Assembly: GCF_900103875.1 (NCBI RefSeq)
Contig: NZ_LT629705.1
Coordinates: 1,254,501 to 1,318,500 of the forward strand
Reading direction: 5' to 3'
Source of the DNA: Pseudomonas arsenicoxydans
GTDB taxonomy: Bacteria > Pseudomonadota > Gammaproteobacteria > Pseudomonadales > Pseudomonadaceae
Length of the DNA: 64,000 bases
Shown here piece by piece: positions 27,935 through 35,705 of this stretch (within the stretch, counting starts at the first letter, position 1; every line of letters begins with the position of its first letter). The notes below the pieces were generated by a model. The model was not told the DNA's origin, did not search any database, and was given only the letters and a program-made list of their open reading frames with translations. A program made the translations under genes and the position numbers.

Positions 27935-28441
27935 TTACTCTTCGTAACCGAGGCTGAATTGCAGTTGGTTAACCTTCTTCTGCAAGGCCTTCAGTTGCTC
28001 CTGCTTGGCGGCCAGCGTCGCCGGTGACGCCTTGGTCGCGGGCGCCGCCTGCGATGCCTTGAGCTGCTGCTCAAGCCCGGCGATCTGCTTCTGGACCTGG
28101 CTTTCATTGGCATGCCGGGCTTTCAAGGAGGACAGCAACTGACTCAGGGACTGGTTCAGCGCCGCCTGGGATTTCTGCTGGCTGGCCAGGTCGGTCTTGG
28201 TGCTTAGTTGCTGGGCCTGAATGTTCTCGTAGACCTGGCGGAACATGGCGTTTTCCTGGCGAGAGGCAGACAGGGCCTGTTCTTTCTGCTTGACCTGATC
28301 GCTGTAGCCACCGGAGTAGTCGCAGTTCATTTTGGTCAGCATGCTGCTGTCGCGATTGGTCGCATCGCATTCGCCGGGCTTGGTCGCGCAACCGCTCAAA
28401 GCCAGGACGGCGGTGAGGAGCGCCAGTGGTCGTAGCGTCAT
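27935..28441 (-). CDS. Coiled-coil lipoprotein
   Basis: A 168-residue exported lipoprotein with the lipobox LALSGC. After a short cysteine-containing stretch (KPGECDATN, KMNCDYSGG), residues 50-165 are almost wholly polar, alanine- and glutamine-rich heptads, so a long coiled coil is expected. No family recognised. It lies 4 bases after the preceding lipoprotein gene, so the pair is co-translated and may form one envelope structure. Confidence 0.75.
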   Translation of the reverse strand: MTLRPLALLTAVLALSGCATKPGECDATNRDSSMLTKMNCDYSGGYSDQVKQKEQALSASRQENAMFRQVYENIQAQQLSTKTDLASQQKSQAALNQSLSQLLSSLKARHANESQVQKQIAGLEQQLKASQAAPATKASPATLAAKQEQLKALQKKVNQLQFSLGYEE

Positions 28442-28445
28442 GTGC

Positions 28446-29180
28446 TTAGCCCAGGGTGATAGCGGAGCGTTGGCTGTACAGACCGTCGACTTCCTTCTGC
28501 AGGGCGGCGACTTTCTGGTTCATTTTCTTAATGTTCATGTCCACCTGCTTGATCTCGGCACCGCTGGCACCTTGTGCACGCTCGGCGTCTGCCACTTTGG
28601 TGTACTCGGTGACTTTGGTGCGCATGTTGCCGAGGTCTTTGCGCAGGCGCGCGATGTTCGAATCAATCTCGGCGATTTGCACCTGGGCCTTGGCTTTGTC
28701 GACTTTCTTGTTGGCGATGTCCTTTTTGATCTGGGCGATCTGCGCCTGGTCGTCATTGATCACTTGCTGAGCGGTCGCGGTACGGGCGATCACGTTCTGC
28801 GTGTCTTGTTCGACGTCGCTGTTCATTTTAGCCAGGCGGGTTGAGGTGTCGGCGTATTCGCTGCGACGCTGATCCAGATAGTAGTTCGCGCCCATGGCCA
28901 CGCCACACGCGGTAATACCGGCGGCGACGGCGCACACGGCTTTGTTGTTGCTGTTGGACAGCGCGCAAGCGAGGATGCCGACACCCGCGCCCATGGCGCA
29001 GGCCTGGTAGCCGGATTTGCTGAAGAACTCTGCATCCTGGCCCTGGGTCAGGCGCGGATCGGCCCCGCCGCTTTCGCCGAGCATGGAGCTACCGGTGTTG
29101 GCGCAACCGGTCAGCAGCAGGCTGCCGGCAACAACGAAAGCGATCTGTAGCTTGAAGCGAGTCCAAAGGCTGCGCGACAT
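28446..29180 (-). CDS. Lipoprotein with glycine/alanine-rich segment and coiled coil
   Basis: A 244-residue lipoprotein with the lipobox SLLLTGC. Residues 60-100 (ACAMGAGVGILACALSNSNN, then AVCAVAAGITACGVAMGANY) look like a glycine-zipper membrane-inserting hairpin. Residues 105-235 form a predicted coiled coil. It lies after the TagR-like gene, the place where TagQ, also a lipoprotein, lies relative to TagR in the P. aeruginosa T6SS locus (order mirrored). Homology to TagQ cannot be shown by eye. Confidence 0.75.
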   Translation of the reverse strand: MSRSLWTRFKLQIAFVVAGSLLLTGCANTGSSMLGESGGADPRLTQGQDAEFFSKSGYQACAMGAGVGILACALSNSNNKAVCAVAAGITACGVAMGANYYLDQRRSEYADTSTRLAKMNSDVEQDTQNVIARTATAQQVINDDQAQIAQIKKDIANKKVDKAKAQVQIAEIDSNIARLRKDLGNMRTKVTEYTKVADAERAQGASGAEIKQVDMNIKKMNQKVAALQKEVDGLYSQRSAITLG

Positions 29181-29226
29181 GGTGAAACTCCTGATGACGG
29201 TGCTGACGTTTTTTTATGGAAGTGAG

Positions 29227-30771
29227 CTATTGAGAAACGGCTTTGCAGCTGCTCAGCCAGGCTTCAGTGTCGATCTTCTGTTTTTGCAGGAACGCTTTCT
29301 GATTGGCCCAGTGGGTGCGCAAGTAAGGTTTCAGGTCTTGTAGCTGTTTGTTGCGGGTAATGATTTCTTCCATCACCGGGACCTGCGTTTCAAGCAATGG
29401 CTGGCCGTATAAGGTCGCCGATTCCACCAGGCTGCTGGCGTAGTAACGGCTGAGTTTGTGCAGGCGATCCTTCTGCTCGTCGAGCTTGGTTTTGCGCATG
29501 TCGCAGCTCGCGTCTTTGTCCGCGCTTTCGCAATTGAGCTTGTAGTTCTTTTGCAGGAAGTCCACGTACTGGCCGTCGTCGAGCATCTTGGTGCACAAGA
29601 ATGCGCCCAGATTGAGGCTGGCGCGAATCGCCTGGTCGCGGGTTTCTTCCTGCTGCTGGTTGCTGGCGCGCAACTGGTTCTCCAGGGCCTGGAGTTTTTC
29701 CTTGAGCGCTTTGTCTTCGACGCCCGAAGCGAGGCTGTTCAGGGATTGCACCGTGCCTTTGTCGGCGGATTCGGTTTCCTTGCTGCCGGTGCCGAGTTTC
29801 TTCCAACTGGATTCAATGCTGGCGACCCGTTCGCGAGACGTCAGGGTCGGTGAGACCATGACCAGGCGTAGGCCCGTGGTTTTGTTCTTCACCTGGCCGT
29901 CTGCGTTGTAATACGGCTCTTCCTTGCGCAATGCCGTGCGCAGGTCGGCCTGAGCAGTCAGGTAATTGCCGCCACGCACCACGTAGCCGCCGGCCTGACC
30001 GTGCTGACGGTCGAGTTTGTTCAGGCGAAAGGGCTCGAACATCATTTCGTCAACGTTGCCGAGCATGTCATGCAGGCCCAGCGGATTGGGTTTTTGCAGG
30101 CCGGACAACTGCACTTTGCCGTTGGACGATTGCGCCCCGGCGAACCACTCGTAAGCATTGATACCTTCCGGCATAGGGTAGTTCGTATCGCGGAATTCAG
30201 CGGCGCTGACTTCCAGCCCACCACGTGCGGCGAACTCCCACTCGACTTCAGTCGGCAAGCGCAAGAAGCCCTGCGCGCCGTCTTCCTTGGGCAACTTGTC
30301 GGCCGCGTTTTTGCGCAGCCACAGGTTGTACTTGTCGGCGGCTTCGATGGCTTGCACCCAGCTCACGGCCGTCTGCGGCACACGCAGTTTGGTGGCGGCG
30401 GTGGGGCAGGTGGCTTCGGTCAGCGCGGCGTATTGCAGCTGACTCATCTCGTACTTGGCCATCAGGTAATAGCGGGATTTGTCGTTCTTGCCGCCCGTAA
30501 AACTACCGGCGATGAACGTCGGTCGAGTCTGTTCGACGTAGCCGTATTCCGCGCCGTCCTGACCGATGTTGATCGGGTAGTCGTCGAGCGGCCCGGCCAC
30601 CGGGATGAACACCTTGCGAAACACCATCGAGCCTTCGCAGGGCATCGGTAGCACCACGTCGGCAGCATCAGGCATCGGGTTGTAGAACTTCTCTTCCCAG
30701 CCCGCCGCCGAGGCGTCGAGCACATAGCCGAGGCTCAGGGGCAACAGCAAGCCAAAACGTTTATAGCTCAC
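29227..30771 (-). CDS. Exported FGE/SUMF1-fold protein, TagR-like, probably a pseudoenzyme
   Basis: A 514-residue protein with an N-terminal signal peptide (MSYKRFGLLLPLSLGYVLDA). Residues 101-306 show the formylglycine-generating-enzyme fold: YYLMAKYEMSQLQYAALTEA, RLPTEVEWEFAARGG, LHDMLGNVDEM, VVRGGNYLT and TGLRLVM. Where active enzymes have a cysteine after the RGGSW motif, this protein reads DLRTALR, so catalysis is unlikely. Residues 310-510 are a helical, coiled-coil extension. TagR of the P. aeruginosa threonine-phosphorylation pathway is a periplasmic protein of the same fold that activates PpkA. It overlaps the permease gene by 11 bases. Confidence 0.8.
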   Translation of the reverse strand: MSYKRFGLLLPLSLGYVLDASAAGWEEKFYNPMPDAADVVLPMPCEGSMVFRKVFIPVAGPLDDYPINIGQDGAEYGYVEQTRPTFIAGSFTGGKNDKSRYYLMAKYEMSQLQYAALTEATCPTAATKLRVPQTAVSWVQAIEAADKYNLWLRKNAADKLPKEDGAQGFLRLPTEVEWEFAARGGLEVSAAEFRDTNYPMPEGINAYEWFAGAQSSNGKVQLSGLQKPNPLGLHDMLGNVDEMMFEPFRLNKLDRQHGQAGGYVVRGGNYLTAQADLRTALRKEEPYYNADGQVKNKTTGLRLVMVSPTLTSRERVASIESSWKKLGTGSKETESADKGTVQSLNSLASGVEDKALKEKLQALENQLRASNQQQEETRDQAIRASLNLGAFLCTKMLDDGQYVDFLQKNYKLNCESADKDASCDMRKTKLDEQKDRLHKLSRYYASSLVESATLYGQPLLETQVPVMEEIITRNKQLQDLKPYLRTHWANQKAFLQKQKIDTEAWLSSCKAVSQ

Positions 30772-31984
30772 GCAGACTCTCCGCAGGTTGGATGTTGATC
30801 GCTCGCACGGCGCCGATCACGGCCACCATTGCAGCGACCACAAAGGTCAGGAGCAGGGCGGCAAGGCCATGCCAGATTGTGATGTGGCAAACGAAACTGC
30901 CGGTGGCCTGGCTGCTGCCGAGCAGGTAGTCGAACAAATGACTGCCGACGGCATAAAACCCCAACCCGCCAACGTAGCCGGCCAAGCTCAGTGCCAGCGC
31001 TTGCAGGACCACGAAACCGCCAACAGCACGACGCTTGAAACCTAACAGACGCAGGACCGCGAGACTTTTGCGTTTGCGGTCGATGTTGGCCAGGAACGCG
31101 CCGACCATCGACGCCACGCAGCCAATCAGCGCCGCCATGGCGATCACGCCGAAGATCAGCCCCAGCACATGGTTGATGGCTTTGACGTTGTCGATGTCGG
31201 CCAACCGGCTCGACGTTTCGATGTGTTGTTCGTTGAGCCAATGCTCCAGCGGTGCGACTTGATCGATGTCACGGGCATAGACGCGAGCGCGGGCATACAG
31301 CGGTTGCAGATCGCCCAGAGGCTTGCCGGTTTCGATGCCGAATGCGCTGACCTGATAACCGTCGCGAAAGTGCTCCAGATCCAGCAGCAGCGGCGGGGCG
31401 ACAAACCCGGCTGCGCGGCCGAAGCGAGCGCCGTCGAGCACCGCCAGCACCGTCAGGGTCATCTCTCCTCGTTCATTGACACCTTCCAGACGACGCAATG
31501 CACGCAGTTGCACGCTGTCGCCGGCCTTGGCCTGTAAACGTTGCGCGGCGCTGGCGCTGAGGATCACTTGATTGCCGACAGGGGTGAGAGACGACAGGTT
31601 CAGCTGTGGATCGCCCGGTTCGGTGGCAATGATCTCGGCGCCTTCGACAAACCGTTGCATGCCGATCAGCAGGTCAGCCTGGGTATTGAGCGAGCGCGTC
31701 TGGCCGAGGGCAAAACCGGTTTCGGGGCGCAGGCGCAAACGCTCGATCCAGGCCGTGTCGTAGTTGCCGTTGCTGAGCATCTTCACTTCAAGGTTGCGCG
31801 GGTCGCGCAGCAGTTCGTCCTGCAACTGGCTGACCACCCCGTGCTTGAGCCCGAACAGCAGCAACAACGGCGCAATCACCGCCACCAGCGACGCGGCGAT
31901 GCACAGCGAAACCTTGCGGTCGTGCCAGAGGTCTTGCAGGGCCAGTGAGACCAGCAAGCGCAGTCGTTCAGTCCATCGGTTCAA
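30761..31984 (-). CDS. ABC transporter permease, FtsX-like (TagS-like)
   Basis: About 407 residues with four membrane helices in the FtsX/MacB pattern: one near the N-terminus (LCIAASLVAVIAPLLLLFGL), a periplasmic domain of about 210 residues, and three C-terminal helices. The start shown is a TTG preceded by GAGGGAG at good spacing; a GTG at 32014 would add ten residues. Either way it overlaps the ATPase gene. FtsX-type permeases usually transmit force or extract lipoproteins rather than import solutes. In the T6SS locus TagS-TagT is such a pair acting on PpkA signalling. Confidence 0.82.
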   Translation of the reverse strand: MNRWTERLRLLVSLALQDLWHDRKVSLCIAASLVAVIAPLLLLFGLKHGVVSQLQDELLRDPRNLEVKMLSNGNYDTAWIERLRLRPETGFALGQTRSLNTQADLLIGMQRFVEGAEIIATEPGDPQLNLSSLTPVGNQVILSASAAQRLQAKAGDSVQLRALRRLEGVNERGEMTLTVLAVLDGARFGRAAGFVAPPLLLDLEHFRDGYQVSAFGIETGKPLGDLQPLYARARVYARDIDQVAPLEHWLNEQHIETSSRLADIDNVKAINHVLGLIFGVIAMAALIGCVASMVGAFLANIDRKRKSLAVLRLLGFKRRAVGGFVVLQALALSLAGYVGGLGFYAVGSHLFDYLLGSSQATGSFVCHITIWHGLAALLLTFVVAAMVAVIGAVRAINIQPAESLREL

Positions 31985-32669
31985 ACGATGTCTCTCCCTC
32001 ACGGCTGATCGCACCGAGTCGCGGCAAGCCGAAATCCTTCAGCAAGGCCCAGTCATGGGACACAACGAGCGCGCTCAAACCCATGCTCGACACCAGGCTC
32101 AGTAGCAACTCGAACAAGCGCCGGGCACTGTGGGGGTCGAGCGCGGCGGTGGGTTCGTCGGCCAACAGCAACAGCGGTTCATGGGCAATTGCTCGCACGC
32201 AGGCAACGCGCTGACGCTCGCCGATGGACAACGCCTGAGGGTGTTTGTCCAGCAGCCCTTGCAGGCGCAACACGTCAACCGCATGGTCGATGTGCTCGCT
32301 CTTTGCCGGCATCCCGAGCAACCGGCGCGGCAGGCTGATGTTGTCCCGCACGCTCAGGAACGGCAGCAAGCCGCCACTCTGCAAAATGAACCCCAAGTGT
32401 CGCGAGCGCACGGTCGCCAAGGCTGGCTGGTCGTCGTTGGCAAGCAGTTGGGCGATATCCTGACCCTGCGCCGCGCCTAGCCGAAACCGCTCGAGCTCCA
32501 TCGGCGCCAGCAACAGGCCGATGGCTTCGAGCAGTGTGCTTTTGCCGCTGCCGCTTTCGCCGGTGATGGCGAGGATTTCCCCGGCCCCGACCTGCAAGTG
32601 CGGCAGGCGCACGTGATGGGCCAGCGCGCCTTTACCACGGCGCACCAGCAGGTTCTTGATATCGAGCAT
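31968..32669 (-). CDS. ABC transporter ATP-binding protein (TagT/LolD-like)
   Basis: A 233-residue ATPase with Walker A (GESGSGKST), Q-loop (FILQSGG), signature (LSIGERQRV), Walker B (LLLLADEPTAALD) and H-loop (VVSHD). It belongs to the MacB/LolD/FtsE type that partners FtsX-like permeases. It follows the VWA gene by 10 bases and overlaps the permease, so the pair is translationally coupled. Confidence 0.88.
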   Translation of the reverse strand: MLDIKNLLVRRGKGALAHHVRLPHLQVGAGEILAITGESGSGKSTLLEAIGLLLAPMELERFRLGAAQGQDIAQLLANDDQPALATVRSRHLGFILQSGGLLPFLSVRDNISLPRRLLGMPAKSEHIDHAVDVLRLQGLLDKHPQALSIGERQRVACVRAIAHEPLLLLADEPTAALDPHSARRLFELLLSLVSSMGLSALVVSHDWALLKDFGLPRLGAISREGETSFEPMD

Positions 32670-32679
32670 CAGCGTCTCG

Positions 32680-34674
32680 TTAAGGCATCATTTCCAGTGG
32701 CACGGGATACACGTTGTCCCGCGCATCGCTGTCCTTGGCTAAAGCCACCCAACGGTCGACGTCAGCGTTGTAACGCTGGTAATGCCGAAGTTTGGTGTTC
32801 AGCGTTCGGATGAATTTCTCTTGCGCCAGACCGTCCCAGCTCTTCCAGGTCTCTTCATCCAGGTTCAGCACTTCACTCTGATAGGGCAGGTCTTCGAGGT
32901 ATTCACCAAGGACGCCCATCTCCGCCAGTTTGGCGTTGCTGTTCTGCTTGAGCTGATTCGGATCGGCGCCCATGGTCGCGGCTACCGAACGCAGGCGATC
33001 GAACATTTCCGTTGGCGAAATCAGGCCTTCGTTGGCGGCGTCGAGGATCTTCTTCATCACGTCGCTCAAGTCGCTGAGCTGTGACTTGGTCAGCAGCACC
33101 CGCACGTCGGTGGTCGGGATGTTCTGCTTGATCAGGTCACGGTCGCTGATCCACGCCTTGAACACCGGCGGGGCCTTGCTGTTGGTCTTCTCGCCGAGAT
33201 AGGCGAGTTGCATGGCGTGGCCGATCAGCGCCGCGTCTTCGAGCATTTTCTTCTCGGCCGGGTCCTGCTTGGCGTTCGCGGCGCTGCCGATGGCGTCTTC
33301 ACCCATGTAGGCGGCTTTCACCTGTGAGGTGATCGCGGTGGCCAAAGCGTCGACCTTGCGCCCGAACTCCTGAATGTCACCGGCGTTCACCGGGTAATAC
33401 AGGGAGGTGTTGGTGCCTGGGTAGGTCGACAGGTTCCGGTACTGCGCCTCGGCCTTGGCGTGGTCTTTAACCCCGGCCGGGGTTTTCAGGTGCAGCGTGT
33501 AAATCGCCACGCCCGGATTGGCCGCTTCGAGGCGAACCTGCGAGGCGCTCAAACCGGTCTTCGACAATTTGTCGTCGCCTTCAATGGCGCCGGCGTCGGT
33601 GATCAGCACCACGTAACGTGCGCCGAACTGGCTCCAGTCGACCTTGTCGATGCTCTCCATGACGCCGGCAAAGGCGTCTTCATCGAAGCTGCTGCTGGAG
33701 ACTTTGGCCTGCTTGAGGTCGGCGACCTTGGCGAGGAAGTCGGCGCTGTCTTTCACCTTGGTAGGGTCGGCATACATTTTGGTGGTGTATTCGAGCCCCG
33801 GAACCGCTTGGGTGTTGGAACGGAACGCAACCATGCCGAACTTGACTTGCTTGCCGAGGTTCTGCGATTCGATCTGTTGATAGACCTTGCGGATCGCCTC
33901 GCGGGTGCGGTCGATGTACGGGTCCATGGAGATGGTCGAGTCAATGACAAACACCACCGCCGCGCTGAATTCCTTCAACTGACTGGACGTTTTGTCCTCG
34001 GGGTCCTTGCCGCCGGCCGCGTTGTTGGCTGCACCGCCCTTGGCGTTCTTGTCATCCGGTTTGCTGACCGACGCGACGTTCAGCAGGCGCGTGCGGAAAC
34101 CGCCTTCGGTCATGACTTCTTCGCCGCTCAATACGGGCAGCAGGTAGAACTGCTTTTGCAGGTCGACGAAGTATTCAGGTTCCTGGGCCAGCACGCCGGG
34201 GGCTTGCTGGCCTTTTTTCAGGGCGGCCCGCAGCGGAGCGACCTTGCTGACCGGGTCCGGCGCGTCAAGGATGCCTTCGACCGTGGCGCGTTCCTTGAAG
34301 AACAGCAGGCGGTCGCGGTTGGCCGGGTTGGTGAAGGCCAGCGTCAGCTGCATCTTCCAGTCGGTGGTGCAGCCGGCGGGCAACCAGCCAATGGTTTTGC
34401 CATAGCTGTCCGGGCCGACTTTCAGCCACTCGGCGTTGGCGGCTTGCGCGCGTTCGTACACATAAAAACGGCTGAAGACCGGTTGCTCATCACCTGCCGC
34501 GCCACCTGCGGTCGGGCTGATTTTGCAGCCCGGCGTGGTCAGAACGCGCTGGAACAGGGTCTTCTTGCCGGCCTGGATCAGCGGCTTGTCATCGGCCTGG
34601 GACAGCGGGCTGATGCACAACGCCAAGAGGGCGGCGCCGCTCAGCAGGAATCGACTTACTCGAGAGCGCATCAC
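32680..34674 (-). CDS. Periplasmic VWA protein resembling the C-terminal part of T6SS kinase PpkA
   Basis: A 664-residue protein with a Sec signal peptide (LLSGAALLALCISPLSQA). Residues 40-110 are SH3-like (FYVYERA, WLKVG, TIGWLPAGCTTDW). A VWA domain spans about 238-430 with the metal motif DSTISM (245-250), a short region GMVAFRSN and VLITDAGA. The rest is helical. I recognise this layout as that of the periplasmic part of PpkA, but here it has its own signal peptide and no kinase domain. It overlaps the preceding gene by 4 bases and is followed by a TagT/TagS-like ABC pair, as ppkA neighbours tagT in P. aeruginosa. Confidence 0.75.
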   Translation of the reverse strand: MMRSRVSRFLLSGAALLALCISPLSQADDKPLIQAGKKTLFQRVLTTPGCKISPTAGGAAGDEQPVFSRFYVYERAQAANAEWLKVGPDSYGKTIGWLPAGCTTDWKMQLTLAFTNPANRDRLLFFKERATVEGILDAPDPVSKVAPLRAALKKGQQAPGVLAQEPEYFVDLQKQFYLLPVLSGEEVMTEGGFRTRLLNVASVSKPDDKNAKGGAANNAAGGKDPEDKTSSQLKEFSAAVVFVIDSTISMDPYIDRTREAIRKVYQQIESQNLGKQVKFGMVAFRSNTQAVPGLEYTTKMYADPTKVKDSADFLAKVADLKQAKVSSSSFDEDAFAGVMESIDKVDWSQFGARYVVLITDAGAIEGDDKLSKTGLSASQVRLEAANPGVAIYTLHLKTPAGVKDHAKAEAQYRNLSTYPGTNTSLYYPVNAGDIQEFGRKVDALATAITSQVKAAYMGEDAIGSAANAKQDPAEKKMLEDAALIGHAMQLAYLGEKTNSKAPPVFKAWISDRDLIKQNIPTTDVRVLLTKSQLSDLSDVMKKILDAANEGLISPTEMFDRLRSVAATMGADPNQLKQNSNAKLAEMGVLGEYLEDLPYQSEVLNLDEETWKSWDGLAQEKFIRTLNTKLRHYQRYNADVDRWVALAKDSDARDNVYPVPLEMMP

Positions 34675-35702
34675 TTCTGCAACTCCTCAAAACGCTGCTT
34701 GGCTTCGGCGTTGTTCGGGTCCTGGGTGAGGATGGTTTCGTACCAATAGGCGGCGGTGGCGTTGTCGGCGGTCGGGAAACACTCGCTGGCCTTCAGGTAT
34801 TTCGGGTCGTATTCGCGGGCGTAAGCGTTGGCGATCAGCGCGTCACCGGCCTGGGCACGGTTGGCGTACAGCCGTTGGGCGACGCCGCAGTGTTTGCCGG
34901 CCTTGGCCTGGTTGATGATCTCCAGCAACTTGGCACTGTCGGGTGCCGCCTTGATGCAGGTCTGGACGAAGGTCAATTCAGGCAGGCTGTTCATGCTCTC
35001 CACGGTACAGGCTTGAGCATCAGCGCCGGCCGGTGCGGCGGCAGGGTTGGCGGCCACCGGGGCAGGCGCCGGGGTTCGTTTGTAGAACCAGAATCCGCCA
35101 CCCGCGGCCAGCAGCAACAGCACGACAATCAGCAGGCCGATCAGGCCTTTGTTGCTTTTCTTCACCGGAGGAGGAGGTGGTGCGTAGTCGGGCTCGTGGG
35201 GCACTGACTCCAGCTCCACTTCGGGCTCGGCGGTGGACAGGACCAGCTCAGGCAGCTCCGGGATTTCCAGGATTTCCGGTGCCGGTGCACTCGGCGCGGT
35301 CAGTTCGGCGCCGCCATACGTCGAGCGCGTCTGGCCTCCGGCCGTGGACGGCAGCACACCAACGCCGGGCCGAACCACGCCTTTGTCTGCATGCCCTTGG
35401 CTCTGTTCGCGTAGTTCGATCTGGAATTGCGAGTTGGCGCCTCCTTCGAGCAGCGGGTCGACCACGTCCGGGCCGACCTGCGCTTCCAAGCCATCGCCGC
35501 TGGCCGTGACGTTGAAACGCGAGACCTTGAACCAGAATGGATTGTTGCTCCAGGCCTTGTGGTCCTGGAGGTAAAAACCGTCTTGGTTACGCTGAATGGA
35601 AAACTCCAGCTGTTCCTCGCCACCCTGCCACTTCTTCACAGTAAGGCGGGCCTTGCCAGGCACATTGGGTTCTAAGGCGAGCAGGTCGACACGAATTGGC
35701 AT
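34671..35702 (-). CDS. Bitopic protein with cytoplasmic domain, Pro-rich linker and periplasmic repeat domain
   Basis: A 343-residue protein. Residues 1-105 form a beta-rich cytoplasmic domain (LTVKKWQGGEEQLEFSIQRN, then GFYLQDHKAWSNNPFWFKVS). Residues 130-180 are a Pro/Glu-rich linker, 186-206 a membrane helix preceded by KKSNK, and 225-343 a periplasmic helical region with TPR/Sel1-like character (CGVAQRLYANRAQAGDALIA, AAYWYETILTQDPNNAEAKQ). No named family recognised. It sits between SrfC-like and PpkA-like genes with 3- and 4-base junctions, as expected of an adaptor linking the cytoplasmic and periplasmic parts. Confidence 0.72.
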   Translation of the reverse strand: MPIRVDLLALEPNVPGKARLTVKKWQGGEEQLEFSIQRNQDGFYLQDHKAWSNNPFWFKVSRFNVTASGDGLEAQVGPDVVDPLLEGGANSQFQIELREQSQGHADKGVVRPGVGVLPSTAGGQTRSTYGGAELTAPSAPAPEILEIPELPELVLSTAEPEVELESVPHEPDYAPPPPPVKKSNKGLIGLLIVVLLLLAAGGGFWFYKRTPAPAPVAANPAAAPAGADAQACTVESMNSLPELTFVQTCIKAAPDSAKLLEIINQAKAGKHCGVAQRLYANRAQAGDALIANAYAREYDPKYLKASECFPTADNATAAYWYETILTQDPNNAEAKQRFEELQK

Positions 35703-35705
35703 TAC

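Noticed and set aside
33460..34749. 429-codon plus-strand frame opposite the PpkA-like gene
   Set aside because: Mirror frame; the minus-strand protein has a signal peptide and clear domains.
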